This document shows positions 26,100-35,687 of a DNA stretch of 64,000 nt, one piece after another; position 1 is the first letter of the stretch, and every line of letters begins with the position of its first letter. Position numbers and translations under genes: made by a program. Below the pieces are notes generated by a model. It saw only the letters and a program-made list of their open reading frames with translations, did no database searches and was not told where the DNA came from. The stretch comes from Pontibacter mucosus (GTDB lineage Bacteria; Bacteroidota; Bacteroidia; Cytophagales; Hymenobacteraceae): the NCBI RefSeq assembly GCF_003054055.1, contig NZ_QBKI01000004.1, positions 404,373-468,372 of the forward strand. The letters run 5' to 3'.

Positions 26100-27041
26100 C
26101 TACAACGCCAGATACGGCCTTATCTTTTCATACAGTTCCGCCGTTACCAGCTTCACCTGCCGCACGTCTTCCAGTTGTTCATACTTCCCGTGCTGCTCCC
26201 GGTAGGCTACGATGGCGCGGGCTACATTGGGGGTAATATAGGGATGGCTCCGCAGTTCATCGGCGGTGGCGGCGTTTATACTTAGTTGCTGCAGCGTGTT
26301 GCTTTTCGGCACGAAAGTATACTTGTGCAGGCTATCCACCACCTCGGGCTGCAGGCCGTACACCTCACGCAGCTGCTCCATGCTATGGAAACCACCCAGG
26401 CCATTTCTATACTTCACGATGCGAGCCGATAGTTTGCTGCCAATACCCCGGATTTGCTTCAGTTGTGTGGTGTCGGCGGTGTTGATGTTGAAGGGGGCAA
26501 GTATAAACCGCTCGCGTTTTTTGGTATGCCATTCCGGTTGAGGCGAGGGCCGCGAGGAAGCCATACTTTCTGGACGCCTGTTATACTTGGAGGGGCGCTC
26601 TACGGGCAGCTCGATGTAGGGATGCAGCCGCTGGAAAACAGAATCCGGCATACCGTAAATGCGGCCCAGCTCGGCCTTGTAGGTCAGGTCGCCTACTTTG
26701 CTGCGGTAATTGAGGATGCGCTGCGCCAGGTACTTCGGCAAACCGAAAGCCTGCCACTCCTCCAGCGAGAGCTGGTTGGGGTTAAAGGGCCGCAGTGCTA
26801 CCGTAGCCACTTTATACTTCGATTCCCGCTCCGGCTGCGCTGCCTCCAGCTGCGCCACCAGGCTATCAAGCAGCTGGCGGTCCTGGGCAGTGGTAAATCC
26901 GGGATCCGAAGTATACATCCTGCCTAAAAGAAAAGGTGCTGCCAATAGCAGCACCAGTAAGGTGAGTAGCACCAGAAACGCATTTACCTCGCGCTGCGAA
27001 AAGCCAAAGTTCCTACGTATCCAGTGCTTTAATTTGTTCAT
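26100..27041 (-). CDS. ComEA-like helix-hairpin-helix protein with membrane anchor
   Basis: 313 residues. One transmembrane helix (residues ~20-40) follows a basic N-terminus. Three HhH-type regions follow: WQAFGLPKYLAQRILNYRSKVG (about 96-117), LKQIRGIGSKLSARIVKYRNGLGGFHSMEQLREVYG (about 198-233) and ELRSHPYITPNVARAIVAYREQHG (about 263-286). Such domains bind DNA; in competence ComEA draws DNA into the periplasm. No other competence genes are near, so a role in DNA uptake is inference. Confidence 0.87.
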   Translation of the reverse strand: MNKLKHWIRRNFGFSQREVNAFLVLLTLLVLLLAAPFLLGRMYTSDPGFTTAQDRQLLDSLVAQLEAAQPERESKYKVATVALRPFNPNQLSLEEWQAFGLPKYLAQRILNYRSKVGDLTYKAELGRIYGMPDSVFQRLHPYIELPVERPSKYNRRPESMASSRPSPQPEWHTKKRERFILAPFNINTADTTQLKQIRGIGSKLSARIVKYRNGLGGFHSMEQLREVYGLQPEVVDSLHKYTFVPKSNTLQQLSINAATADELRSHPYITPNVARAIVAYREQHGKYEQLEDVRQVKLVTAELYEKIRPYLAL

Positions 27042-27050
27042 CTATAGACG

Positions 27051-27209
27051 TTACGGTGTCGCCTGCCGGTCCGGGTCATCGTCGTTGTCGAGGTATGAGT
27101 CCGGCTCGGGTTTAGGCGGCGCATTCAGCACGCGCGTGAAAAAGTATATCATCAGGCCGGTAACCAACAGCATGGTTCCGAGCATCACAACAAGCGCAGA
27201 TGTGTTCAT
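27051..27209 (-). CDS. MetS-like small subunit of the NSS transporter
   Basis: A 52-residue peptide: short N-terminus, one hydrophobic helix (LVVMLGTMLLVTGLMIYFF), then an acidic/proline tail (PPKPEPDSYLDNDDDPD). It begins six bases after the stop of the NSS transporter on the same strand. In Corynebacterium the NSS protein MetP needs the small membrane protein MetS for methionine and alanine uptake, and MetS-like peptides commonly follow NSS genes in Bacteroidota. The length, single helix and position fit this. Function here is inferred from position and topology. Confidence 0.72.
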   Translation of the reverse strand: MNTSALVVMLGTMLLVTGLMIYFFTRVLNAPPKPEPDSYLDNDDDPDRQATP

Positions 27210-27215
27210 AGTTTC

Positions 27216-28868
27216 CTAAATTCTTCCTTCTCTAACTCTTTTTTTATACGCCATGTAAACCAAAGCCGCTATGCCCAGAAACACGGATATCAGCAGGATA
27301 CGCGAGGCGTTGACAAAGAACAGCGTTTCCTGCAGCTGCTCTATTACGGCTGGGTCGGTGGCCTCTGCCAGTTGGCGCTTCAGGCTGGAGTTCTTAATCT
27401 TGTTGATGATGGAGCTGTCGTCCAGCACCCAGTCCCCGGAAAGCGCCTTGCCCCAGTCGCCACCCTTCGGTGTTACCAGCGAGCCAATGAATACCCACAG
27501 CAGCAGCACCGGCGTTACGAACTTAATAATATACTTGTAGATGTCCGGCACCTTGATGTCGGCTCCGGAGTTGATCTCGCGCCAGCCTCTGTCCATACCG
27601 AATACCCAGGCAAACAGGATGGTCTCGACGAGGGCAAACACCACCAGCGACACCGTGCCGGCCCAGTAATCGTACTCGTCAAACACGCCGTAGTGGAAGA
27701 AAAGCACCGTTGGCATGCCCAGTATCAAAACGATCAGGCCGAAAGACCAGGCAGCCGGCTTGCGCCTCCAGTTAAACTCGTCCTGCAGGAAACCGATCCA
27801 GGGCGTACCCATGGCCAGCGAGGAGGTGATACCCGCAAAGAACAGCAGGCCAAACCACATCACACCGGCAATGGCGCCCAGCACCTCGCCCCACTGCGTG
27901 AACAGGAACGGCAGTGTTTTAAAGGCCAGCCCCAGGCCGCCCTGCTGCACCAGTTCCGTCACGCGGTCGATGCCCAGGTAACCGATGGAAATAGGGATAA
28001 GGATAGAGGCTCCCAGCACCACTTCCACGAACTCGTTCATCCAGCCCGCCGACATGGCGTTCAGCGCAATATCATCTTTGGAGCGCACGTAAGAGGCATA
28101 GCAATGGATGGTGCCCATCCCCACTGAGAGGGTAAAGAAGATCTGCCCGGCAGCTGCCAGCCAGACCGTTGGCGACCACAACTGGGTATAGTCCGGCGTC
28201 CACAGGAAGTTAAGGCCCACGGCGCTATCAAACGAGGCGCCCGCCTCTCCAGCCTTAATGGTAAAGCCTTTGTAAGCCAGGAACATACCGAACACAATCA
28301 GCAAAGGCATACCGATTTTGGCCACACGCTCCACACCCCCTGACAGGCCTTTGGACAGAATCCAGGTGTTGAGCAGCAGGCAGAGCAGGTAAAATACTAC
28401 CGCCTCATAAGGAATGCCCAAGGTAGAGTCGCCGATGCTAACGTAAGTGTCGAAGAAAGATGCTACGCCTTCCTGGTCAAGGCCATTGAATGTTCCCAGG
28501 ATAGAGTGGAACACGTAAGAAAGCGTCCAGGACTCGAGGTAGCAGTAGTAAGCGGCCACGGCGATGTTGGTCCAGATACCGAACACGCCAATGTATTTCC
28601 AGAGGCGGTGCTTGCCCATGGTATCCACAATGTAAGGGGTGGAGTGGTTTCCGAAGCGCCCCCCGAAGCGGCCCATCGACCACTCAATCCAGAGCAGCGG
28701 AATGCCCATCACCAAAAAACAGACAAGGTAAGGGATAATAAAGGCGCCACCGCCATTTTGCACCGCCTGCACCGGGAAGCGCAGGAAATTTCCAAGGCCT
28801 ACGGCATTACCCGCCATCGCCAGGATCAGGCCTACGCGCGAGCCCCAGGATTCTTTGTTCGCACTCAT
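27216..28868 (-). CDS. Sodium-dependent transporter, NSS (SNF) family
   Basis: 550 residues with 12 predicted helices. The N-terminal signature SRVGLILAMAGNAVGLGNFLRFP (split over residues 9-31) holds the unwound helix 1 that binds Na+ and substrate, followed by NGGGAFIIPYL. NSS proteins import amino acids with sodium; family members such as LeuT and MetP take hydrophobic amino acids. A MetS-like peptide follows, supporting a MetPS-type system. Substrate is not readable from sequence. Confidence 0.92.
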   Translation of the reverse strand: MSANKESWGSRVGLILAMAGNAVGLGNFLRFPVQAVQNGGGAFIIPYLVCFLVMGIPLLWIEWSMGRFGGRFGNHSTPYIVDTMGKHRLWKYIGVFGIWTNIAVAAYYCYLESWTLSYVFHSILGTFNGLDQEGVASFFDTYVSIGDSTLGIPYEAVVFYLLCLLLNTWILSKGLSGGVERVAKIGMPLLIVFGMFLAYKGFTIKAGEAGASFDSAVGLNFLWTPDYTQLWSPTVWLAAAGQIFFTLSVGMGTIHCYASYVRSKDDIALNAMSAGWMNEFVEVVLGASILIPISIGYLGIDRVTELVQQGGLGLAFKTLPFLFTQWGEVLGAIAGVMWFGLLFFAGITSSLAMGTPWIGFLQDEFNWRRKPAAWSFGLIVLILGMPTVLFFHYGVFDEYDYWAGTVSLVVFALVETILFAWVFGMDRGWREINSGADIKVPDIYKYIIKFVTPVLLLWVFIGSLVTPKGGDWGKALSGDWVLDDSSIINKIKNSSLKRQLAEATDPAVIEQLQETLFFVNASRILLISVFLGIAALVYMAYKKRVREGRI

Positions 28869-29027
28869 AAAGTAAGGTAGAAGTGTTTAGTTAGTTTAGT
28901 TTGCTAAGGTGATAGTATTAAAAATAAGGTGTTGTAAGGTATCGTATCGGCTATGTTAATTGAATTTAAAGGCACAATATATATAAAGCTTCTGATAGTG
29001 CATAGAGAATCATATATATTTAAAGTG

Positions 29028-29068
29028 ATGGCTGCCAGCATGTAGGCCATTGGCAGGCTGGCAGCCAT
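29028..29068 (-). terminator. Possible terminator hairpin after the RmlD-like gene
   Basis: Perfect 12-bp arms ATGGCTGCCAGC (29028-29039) and its complement (29057-29068). The run of T after the stem on the minus strand is weak, so it may be a repeat hairpin instead. Confidence 0.55.
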
Positions 29069-29088
29069 ATACCAGAAGTACTGCGGTG

Positions 29089-29994
29089 TTAGTCAGCCGC
29101 CTGCTCAGCTACCATGCGAATGCCCTCGGCGAAAGTATGCGGGCGATAGCCCAGCTCAGTCTCAGCCTTTCGGATAATAAAGCCGGTTCGGGCAGGACGC
29201 TTGGCAGGCTGGGAGAAAGTACTACCGTCAGCTTTCTCTATCAGGGATTTGTCCAGGCCAAAGTAATCGGCTACCTGCAGGGCCATGTCGTACGGGGTGA
29301 GCATCTCTGAGCCGGAGATGTGGAAGATACCCTCGGCGTCTTTCTCGGCGGCCAGCCAGCAGCCCATGGCTAAATCCTCGGCCAGCGTTGGTGTTCGGAA
29401 CTGGTCGGTCACCACCTTTATCACCTTGCCCGCCTGCAGGCTGTCGCGCACCCAAAGCACGATGTTGGTGCGGCCTTGGTCGTTCACCACGCCGTACACC
29501 AGCACGGTGCGAAGTATAGCCCACTTGCATTTGGCCTGCTTCACGATTTCCTCGGCCATCAGCTTAGTCTCGCCATAGAAGTTCACCGGTTTGCCTTCAG
29601 CTGCTTCGTCGTAGGGGCCATTCTCCCCGTCAAAGATAAAGTCAGTGCTTACATGAATGAGGTGCACGTTATACTTTTCGCAGGCATTTACCAGGTACTG
29701 CACGGCATCGCGGTTCAGCAGCAGGGCGCCCTCGCGGTCGTTCTCGCACTGGTCCACATTGGTCATGGCGGCGGTATGGATGATGTGCGTGGGGCGGAAC
29801 TCGCTTACCACCTGCTCTACCTGCTCGGCGTTGGTTACGTCCATACTCCGGAACGGCAGCGTGGGGTACAGTTCAGCCAGTTTGTTTTCGCCGCGGCTGG
29901 TGGCTAGCAGCTCGACATCCTGCTTTGGCAGCAGTAGTTCGGCCAGTTTCTGGCCCAGCAGCCCGTTAGAGCCTGTTATAAGTATGCGTTTCAT
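29089..29994 (-). CDS. dTDP-4-dehydrorhamnose reductase-like SDR (RmlD family)
   Basis: 301 residues. Rossmann motif ITGSNGLLGQ (residues 5-14), HTAAMTNVDQCE (near 73-84), STDFIFDG and the catalytic YGETK (Tyr/Lys near 140-144) mark the RmlD/SDR-e family. It reduces a keto-sugar nucleotide or acts on another nucleotide-linked substrate; no rmlA, rmlB or rmlC is near, so rhamnose synthesis is not supported. It starts six bases after the cyclophilin stop on the same strand, so the two share an operon. Confidence 0.87.
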   Translation of the reverse strand: MKRILITGSNGLLGQKLAELLLPKQDVELLATSRGENKLAELYPTLPFRSMDVTNAEQVEQVVSEFRPTHIIHTAAMTNVDQCENDREGALLLNRDAVQYLVNACEKYNVHLIHVSTDFIFDGENGPYDEAAEGKPVNFYGETKLMAEEIVKQAKCKWAILRTVLVYGVVNDQGRTNIVLWVRDSLQAGKVIKVVTDQFRTPTLAEDLAMGCWLAAEKDAEGIFHISGSEMLTPYDMALQVADYFGLDKSLIEKADGSTFSQPAKRPARTGFIIRKAETELGYRPHTFAEGIRMVAEQAAD

Positions 29995-30000
29995 GGGGTG

Positions 30001-30648
30001 TTATTTCTCCAGTGTCTGGGTGTTGTAGTTGTAGTTATACTTTTTGGCAATCTTTTTCTTCTTCATGTTTTCCACGGTCACCTTCATCCTGATGTCGGAA
30101 AGCGGGCGATCGCGGCCATCTGTGGGCTGCTCGGCGATCTTGTCGACTATATCCAAGCCATCCACCACTTGTCCAAACACGGTGTACACATCGTCCAGCA
30201 TGGGCGTGCCGTTGTGGTTCTCCACAATGTAAAACTGGGAGCCGCTGCTGGCGCGGGAAGGGTTTACGTGGTCGCCCTGGCGGGCAGCGGCCACTGCGCC
30301 ACGCACATGCTTGTGGGCCGGCACTATCTCGGCAGGCACCGTATAGCCGGGGCTGCCGGAGCCGTCGTTGCGCGGGTCGTCGTCTTTGGTGTTCGGGTCA
30401 CCACCCTGTATCATAAAGCCATCTATTGCCCTATGAAAGGTAGTGCCGTCGTAAAAGCCTTCTTTCGCCAGCTTCAGGAAGTTGGCCTTGTGTTGTGGCG
30501 TATCGTCGAAGAGCAGCAGCTTAATTTCTCCCTGCGGCGTGGAGATGGTTACCAGTTGGTCGTTGCCTTTGGGCTTTTGGGCCAGAACCGCCAGCGGCAG
30601 CGCCAGGGCCAGCAGCAGTGCGGCAGCTATGTTTTTGAGCATCCTCAT
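30001..30648 (-). CDS. Periplasmic peptidyl-prolyl isomerase, cyclophilin type
   Basis: 215 residues with a signal peptide ending at LAVLAQ. The cyclophilin core includes FYDGTTFHRAIDGFMIQGGDP (split over residues ~67-87), GSQFYIV and LDDVYTVFGQVVDGLDIVDKI. A small insert KDDDPRNDGSGSPGYTVPAEI is common in bacterial secreted forms. It assists folding of exported proteins. The stop is immediately followed by the RmlD-like gene. Confidence 0.93.
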   Translation of the reverse strand: MRMLKNIAAALLLALALPLAVLAQKPKGNDQLVTISTPQGEIKLLLFDDTPQHKANFLKLAKEGFYDGTTFHRAIDGFMIQGGDPNTKDDDPRNDGSGSPGYTVPAEIVPAHKHVRGAVAAARQGDHVNPSRASSGSQFYIVENHNGTPMLDDVYTVFGQVVDGLDIVDKIAEQPTDGRDRPLSDIRMKVTVENMKKKKIAKKYNYNYNTQTLEK

Positions 30649-30933
30649 ACTTCTGTTAGGTTATACACTTTATGGTTTGCAGGCCGGTATCCTGACCAGC
30701 AGAATCTCAAATTTAAATCTTTTTAGCACTTGTTTATACTTTGTGCCGGTTTCTGTAGCCCCAGCGGCAGATGGCAAGTATAGCATAGTATGTTCAACGG
30801 CTAAAACAGCACTTCTATATTGAATTATCTTAATTTTTTACTGAACTGACAGAGGCAATTTAACCTGAAACTTTACATTGGCAGCAGAAAAAATTAAATT
30901 TAAGGAAAGCAACTAATCAACTAACTCACCTTA

Positions 30934-32496
30934 ATGAAGAAATTCTCACTCGCTGCAGCGCTTAGTCTGGGGGCCTGTAGCAACCTTTTTGCCCAGACCA
31001 ACACCATGTCTGTAGACGAAAAAATAGACGCTGCCATCGGCCCGGCGGCACAGTTTATCTCTGATATTATTTTCTATGAGCTGCCGGTGGCAGGCTATGG
31101 CATTCCGCTGATTCTGGTGTGGCTGCTGGCCGGAGCCTTGTTCTTTACCGTGTACCTTGGCTTCATCAACATCAGGGGCTTCCGGTATGCGCTGGATATT
31201 GTGCGGGGCAAGTATAACCAGGCCGACGCTCCCGGCGAGGTTTCGCACTTCCAGGCGCTGACAGCCGCTGTGTCGGGCACAGTAGGCCTGGGCAACATTG
31301 CCGGCGTGGCCATTGCCATCTCGCTGGGCGGCCCCGGTGCCACGTTCTGGATGATTATGGCGGGTTTGCTGGGCATGTCCACCAAATTCGTTTCCTGCAC
31401 GCTGGGGGTAAAGTATAGAGACAACCACGCCGACGGCACCGTGTCCGGAGGGCCGATGCACTACCTGAACAAGGGCATGAGGGAGCGTGGCATGGCCGGG
31501 CTGGGCAAGTTCCTGGCCGCCTTTTTTGCGATTATGTGTATTGGAGGGGCTATCGGGGCGGGCAACATGTTCCAGATAAACCAGGCGACGCAGCAGTTTG
31601 TGGCTGTAACGGGCGGCGAGGCCGGCTCCTGGTTCGGAGATGGCAATGCCTGGATTTTCGGGCTGATTATGGCGGTGCTGGTGGGCCTGGTTATACTTGG
31701 CGGCATGAAGAGCATTGCCCGTGTAACCGAGAAAGTGGTGCCTCTGATGTGCGCCATTTACATCATAGCCGCCACCGTTGTGCTTATCTCTAATTTCAAA
31801 CTCATTCCCGGCGCCTTTGCCGCTATCTTCGAGGGGGCCTTCTCCACCTCGGCAGTAGGTGGTGGTTTGGTGGGCGTCATGATTCAGGGATTACGCCGCG
31901 GCATGTTCTCCAACGAGGCGGGTATCGGCTCAGCCTCCATCGCGCACTCCGCCGTTAAAACTAATGTGCCTGTAACCGAGGGATTTGTAGCCTCGCTGGA
32001 GCCCTTTATCGACACCGTCATCGTTTGCACCATGACGGCGCTGGTGATTGTGGTAACAGGAGCGTACCAACTGGACGCTGCCGGCGATGGCATTGCGCTC
32101 ACCTCCACGGCCTTCGCCACCGTCATTAACTGGTTCCCGATCGTGCTGGCCGCTGCGGTTATACTTTTCGCCTTCTCCACCATGATTACCTGGTCATACT
32201 ACGGCCTTAAGTCCTGGACATACCTTTTCGGCAACACCAAAACCACTAACATCAGCTTTAAGGTACTTTTCTGCGCCTTTGTGGTGCTGGGTGCGCCCAT
32301 GCAGCTGGGTAGCGTAGTGGCCTTTTCAGATGCCATGCTGTTTGCCATGAGCATCCCGAACATGGTGGGCCTTTACATGATGGCCCCCACCGTGAAGCGC
32401 GAGATGCAGGATTTCCTGGCCTACGCCCGATCTGATAACAATAAGCCACTTACCAAAGAGGCTGTGAGGACAGAGGCTGAGGCTACTAATGCTTAA
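30934..32496 (+). CDS. Alanine/glycine:cation symporter (AGCS family)
   Basis: 520 residues, about 10-11 helices, after an N-terminal signal-like segment (LGACSNLFAQ). The family signature GTVGLGNIAGVAIAISLGGPGA (split, residues ~112-133) and ATFWMIMAGLLGMSTKF are clear, as is the region GGPMHYLNKGM. It imports alanine or glycine with Na+. The window also holds the NSS transporter 2 kb away on the other strand, giving two sodium-driven amino-acid systems. A region of ~285 bases upstream holds no gene. Confidence 0.93.
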   Translation: MKKFSLAAALSLGACSNLFAQTNTMSVDEKIDAAIGPAAQFISDIIFYELPVAGYGIPLILVWLLAGALFFTVYLGFINIRGFRYALDIVRGKYNQADAPGEVSHFQALTAAVSGTVGLGNIAGVAIAISLGGPGATFWMIMAGLLGMSTKFVSCTLGVKYRDNHADGTVSGGPMHYLNKGMRERGMAGLGKFLAAFFAIMCIGGAIGAGNMFQINQATQQFVAVTGGEAGSWFGDGNAWIFGLIMAVLVGLVILGGMKSIARVTEKVVPLMCAIYIIAATVVLISNFKLIPGAFAAIFEGAFSTSAVGGGLVGVMIQGLRRGMFSNEAGIGSASIAHSAVKTNVPVTEGFVASLEPFIDTVIVCTMTALVIVVTGAYQLDAAGDGIALTSTAFATVINWFPIVLAAAVILFAFSTMITWSYYGLKSWTYLFGNTKTTNISFKVLFCAFVVLGAPMQLGSVVAFSDAMLFAMSIPNMVGLYMMAPTVKREMQDFLAYARSDNNKPLTKEAVRTEAEATNA

Positions 32497-32529
32497 CAGC
32501 CCGAGCTATACTCTCGGTTAAAGGCAGGA

Positions 32530-33370
32530 AAGGGAGTATTGCAGTGCCGGGTCCAACCACCCCTACCCCTCCTTGGCTAAGGCGGGGAGTCTGTGATTAC
32601 TATTCCTAAGGTATAAGTTTCGTAGTTGCGGATATTGCGCGGACAGGTCGCGACCTGTCCCTACAGAGCACAAACCTCCAGCCACTCCCGAGAGGGGAAT
32701 TTCTGCAGGCGATTAACATCCCCTTCAAAGGGGGACTTTAGCTGTTAAGTTCTACAGAAACTGTCCCCTTGAGGACAAGTGAGACAAGAGTCGAAACTTG
32801 CGACCAGAGGTCTATAGGGGTGTTCATTTTTAGCGAAAACTTTTACCACTGGCTTTACACCCCTGTAGTCCCCTCAAGGGGACAGTAGTAATTGCCGTAG
32901 CTATCGATTCTTTCCCAGTCTTTGGGTTGAGCGCCTCGAGAGGTTCCGGTGCCTGAAAGGCATTGCGACGTAGGAGCAAAGGAAGCGAAAGCAGCGCGAC
33001 GCCCTTATCGAGGGCCCCTACCCCCAAGGCGAGCCCTCTCGGGCTTGAGAGCTCCAAAGCCAGAGATGAAACAGTAGCTTATGTAAGGCTGGAGGATGAG
33101 CGTAGCTAGTAAGAATAACTTGTGTCAAGTAGAAGGAAGCGGCGGCTCAGGGAAGTATAGCCGGCAAGTATAAAAGTATGATTTATGCGGACTTGGAAGT
33201 CCGCAGCAGAGGAGGTTCCGGACAAGGATGTCCGGAACAGCGGTGTAGCCGGAGTTTAAAGTATAGCCAAAGCAAGTATGGCTTTTCAAGCCACTCGGAT
33301 TGCAAATCCGAGAAGATAAGAGGACACGGGTTGCAAACCCGCGCCAGCGATGGGGTAGCAACCATTCTAA
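32530..33370. repeat. Repeat island 2 (composite, inverted relative to island 1)
   Basis: Units in order: GGGTCCAACCACCCCTACCC plus CTCCTTGGCTAAGGCGGGG (about 32549-32588), the 20-bp palindrome (32641-32660), the ACTGTCCCCTTGAGGAC unit (32759-32822) and its partial inverted partner (32865-32888), the ~250-bp element on the minus strand (32890-33147), GCGGACTTGGAAGTCCGC (33187-33204), the TTCCGGACA...TGTCCGGAA hairpin (33215-33238), CTCGGATTGCAAATCCGAG (33294-33312) and CGGGTTGCAAACCCG (about 33326-33341). No gene found. Confidence 0.9.
32890..33147 (-). repeat. ~250-bp interspersed element, copy 2 (variant B)
   Basis: Inverted relative to copy 1. Shares with copy 4 the segment CGACGCCCTTATCGAGGGCC...GGCGAGCCCTCTCGGGCTTG, which copies 1 and 3 lack. 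Confidence 0.85.
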
Positions 33371-33416
33371 AGTATAAAAGCCGGCCCGACTGCGTGCTGC
33401 AGCCAGACCGGCTTTT
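33371..33416 (-). terminator. Terminator after hemC
   Basis: Imperfect stem AAAAGCCGG... / ...CCGGCTTTTT, ending in T-run on the minus strand (and with AAAGTATA flanking). Confidence 0.7.
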
Positions 33417-33466
33417 TACTATCTGGTTAAAGAGGTATATTTTCTCAGTATAACCTGCCGGGTTAG

Positions 33467-34417
33467 TTACTCCCCTCTCTCGGCTCTAATACTTTTTAGG
33501 ATCTTATCACCGCCCTGCCCCAGGATGATGTTGGCCAGTTGCTCGCCCATTTTCTCCGCGTCTGCGGTTGGGCCTTCCAGTGTTTCCTGCAGCAGCGTTT
33601 GCCCGTCCAGGCTCACGATACCACCAGTTATGGTCATCCCATTCTCTGTAAGCCTTGCCAGGGTAAACGAAGGAATGCTGCAGCCACCCTCCATGGTACG
33701 CAGGAAAGCGCGCTCGGCCAGCAGGCAGATGTGGGTATCCGGGTGGTCAAGGGCCTCTTTCAGTACTTTCTTCAGCTCAGGCTCCAGGTTTCTGGCGCAC
33801 TCTATGTTCACACTTCCTTGCCCCGCTGCAGGCACAAACGTGAGCTCCGGAAAAGTATACACCACCAGGTCATCAAACCCTACACGGTGCACGCCGGCGT
33901 AGGCCAGCATCAGGGCATCCATCCCCTGCTCCTCCAGCTTGCGCAGGCGCGTCTGCAGGTTTCCTCTCGACTCCACGGTGGTAACGTTCGGGTAGTACTG
34001 CTTCAGCAGGGCCTTACGGCGTGTGGAGGAGGTACCGATCACGGCTTTGCTGTCCCGCTCCAGCTTAAAGTCCGGGTTCAGGGAGAGCAGCACATCGTTC
34101 ACTTTCTCGCGCTCCATAAAAGCCAGCAGCTCCAGATCGTCCGGAATGGTGGACTGCACATCCTTGGCACTGTGCACGGCAATCTCTACCTCGCCGTTGC
34201 GCAGCGCTATTTCCAGCTCTTCGGTAAAAACGCCCTTGGAGCCCAGCTTGTCCAGCGACTTGTCCAGGATCTGATCGCCCTTGGTGCTGAAGACTACGAT
34301 CTCAGTTTTAAAGCCAACGGCCTGTAATTTTTCGGCGGCGGAGTTAGCCTGCCAAAGGGCCAGTACACTACCCCGTGTGCCGATGCGTATGGTTCTGTCT
34401 GTTAGATTCTCTGCCAT
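33467..34417 (-). CDS. hemC: Hydroxymethylbilane synthase (porphobilinogen deaminase)
   Basis: 316 residues. Joins four porphobilinogen units into hydroxymethylbilane in haem synthesis. Clear motifs: RIGTRGSVLALWQAN (residues 11-25), GTSSTRRKALLKQ (near 129-141), and EGGCSIPSF with the dipyrromethane-attachment cysteine C246. The substrate-binding VHSAKDVQ motif is also present. Complete length. A neighbouring hem gene is not in the window. Confidence 0.95.
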   Translation of the reverse strand: MAENLTDRTIRIGTRGSVLALWQANSAAEKLQAVGFKTEIVVFSTKGDQILDKSLDKLGSKGVFTEELEIALRNGEVEIAVHSAKDVQSTIPDDLELLAFMEREKVNDVLLSLNPDFKLERDSKAVIGTSSTRRKALLKQYYPNVTTVESRGNLQTRLRKLEEQGMDALMLAYAGVHRVGFDDLVVYTFPELTFVPAAGQGSVNIECARNLEPELKKVLKEALDHPDTHICLLAERAFLRTMEGGCSIPSFTLARLTENGMTITGGIVSLDGQTLLQETLEGPTADAEKMGEQLANIILGQGGDKILKSIRAERGE

Positions 34418-34520
34418 GTTATACTTTCTGTGAGGCCGCGCTTATACTGTATACTTTGGCGCCTTGCCTCTGTTTATACTTCCCATGCCGGGAAGACACT
34501 TTCTATACTTTTATGCGAAG

Positions 34521-35645
34521 TTAACCTTTATGCAGGTAACCGGCAATTTGCAGCGAGCTATCCACGAACACCATCTTCGGATTGGCGTTGCGCTCGATGT
34601 GGTAATGCGCCTGGTTCAGCTCTTCGGAAAGCTCCCCGCCGTTGTTGCCCGTTATCACCTTAGAGAACTTCTGCACAAAGTCCAGCTCGGTGGGTGGCAG
34701 GAAGGATATCAGCGAGGCATCCACGCCATACAGCATGACCTTGCGCAGCAGGTTGAGGGCATAGAGGAGAAAGTTCTTTTGGTTCTCGCGGCCCATGGCC
34801 TGGAACTTGTCGCTCATCTCCACCAGCTCATTCACCTTTCGGCTGTAACAATGGCGCATCCACTCGGTAAAGAAGGTAAAATAATCACTGCTGATCTCCG
34901 TGGTGAGCTTGGCGGCCGCGTTCAGGCTGCCCTCCGCCAGCTGCGCGATCTGCCTGGCGCGGGCATCGTCGAGGTTATAGGTTTGCTGCAGGTGCTGCAC
35001 TACCTCCTGCTCTGTGAAGCTGCGCACCTGCAGGATCTGGGTGCGCGAGGTGATGGTGGCCAGCAGTTTCTCGGCTGCCTGCGCCACCAGCAGGAACAGC
35101 GTCTGGGCCGGCGGCTCCTCCAGCAGCTTCAGCAGGGCATTGGCCGCGGAGGGGTGCATCAGTTCGGGCAGCCAGATGACCACAATCTTGTAGTTTCCCT
35201 CAAAAGCCTTCAGCGACACCAGCTTTACCAGTTGCCGGCTTTCATCTTTGGAGATAATGCCTTGCTTATTTTCCGCCCCGATGTGCTGCATCCACTCGTT
35301 CAGGCCCTGGTAGGGGCTGGCAAGTATAAACTCGCGCCACTCGTTCATGAACTTGCTGCTCAGCGCATCCTTGCTTACGCTTTTGGTGGTTGTTACCGGC
35401 ATCACGAAGTTAAAGTCCGGGTGCACCAGTTTGTCCATTTTCACGCAGCTGCCGCATGTTCCACATGAATCATCCGCTTGCTTAGCTTCGCAGTTGATGT
35501 AGGTGGCGTAAGCCAGCGCCAGCGCCAGGTTGGCGCTCCCCTCCTGCCCCAGAAACAGCTGCGCATGGGCCACATGGTTCTGCTGCACCGATTTAAGCAG
35601 GAGCTGTTTCGTTTCCTGATGCCCTATGATCTGTGAAAACCGCAC
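34521..35645 (-). CDS. holB: DNA polymerase III delta' subunit
   Basis: 374 residues from the GTG at 35645 (VRFSQIIGHQETK); longer in-frame starts read repeat sequence and are rejected. It is a clamp-loader AAA+ subunit: the degenerate P-loop LFLGQEGSANLALA lacks the Lys-Thr of active ATPases, as expected for delta'. A zinc module C-x9-C-x2-C-x2-C follows (INCEAKQADDSCGTCGSC). LPELMHPSAANALLKLLEEPP contains the sensor-like region. Complete and single-copy in appearance. Confidence 0.9.
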   Translation of the reverse strand: MRFSQIIGHQETKQLLLKSVQQNHVAHAQLFLGQEGSANLALALAYATYINCEAKQADDSCGTCGSCVKMDKLVHPDFNFVMPVTTTKSVSKDALSSKFMNEWREFILASPYQGLNEWMQHIGAENKQGIISKDESRQLVKLVSLKAFEGNYKIVVIWLPELMHPSAANALLKLLEEPPAQTLFLLVAQAAEKLLATITSRTQILQVRSFTEQEVVQHLQQTYNLDDARARQIAQLAEGSLNAAAKLTTEISSDYFTFFTEWMRHCYSRKVNELVEMSDKFQAMGRENQKNFLLYALNLLRKVMLYGVDASLISFLPPTELDFVQKFSKVITGNNGGELSEELNQAHYHIERNANPKMVFVDSSLQIAGYLHKG

Positions 35646-35687
35646 GTTTGGAGTTAAGCGTTTTGAGTTGAGACTTCTTACAAAGAT

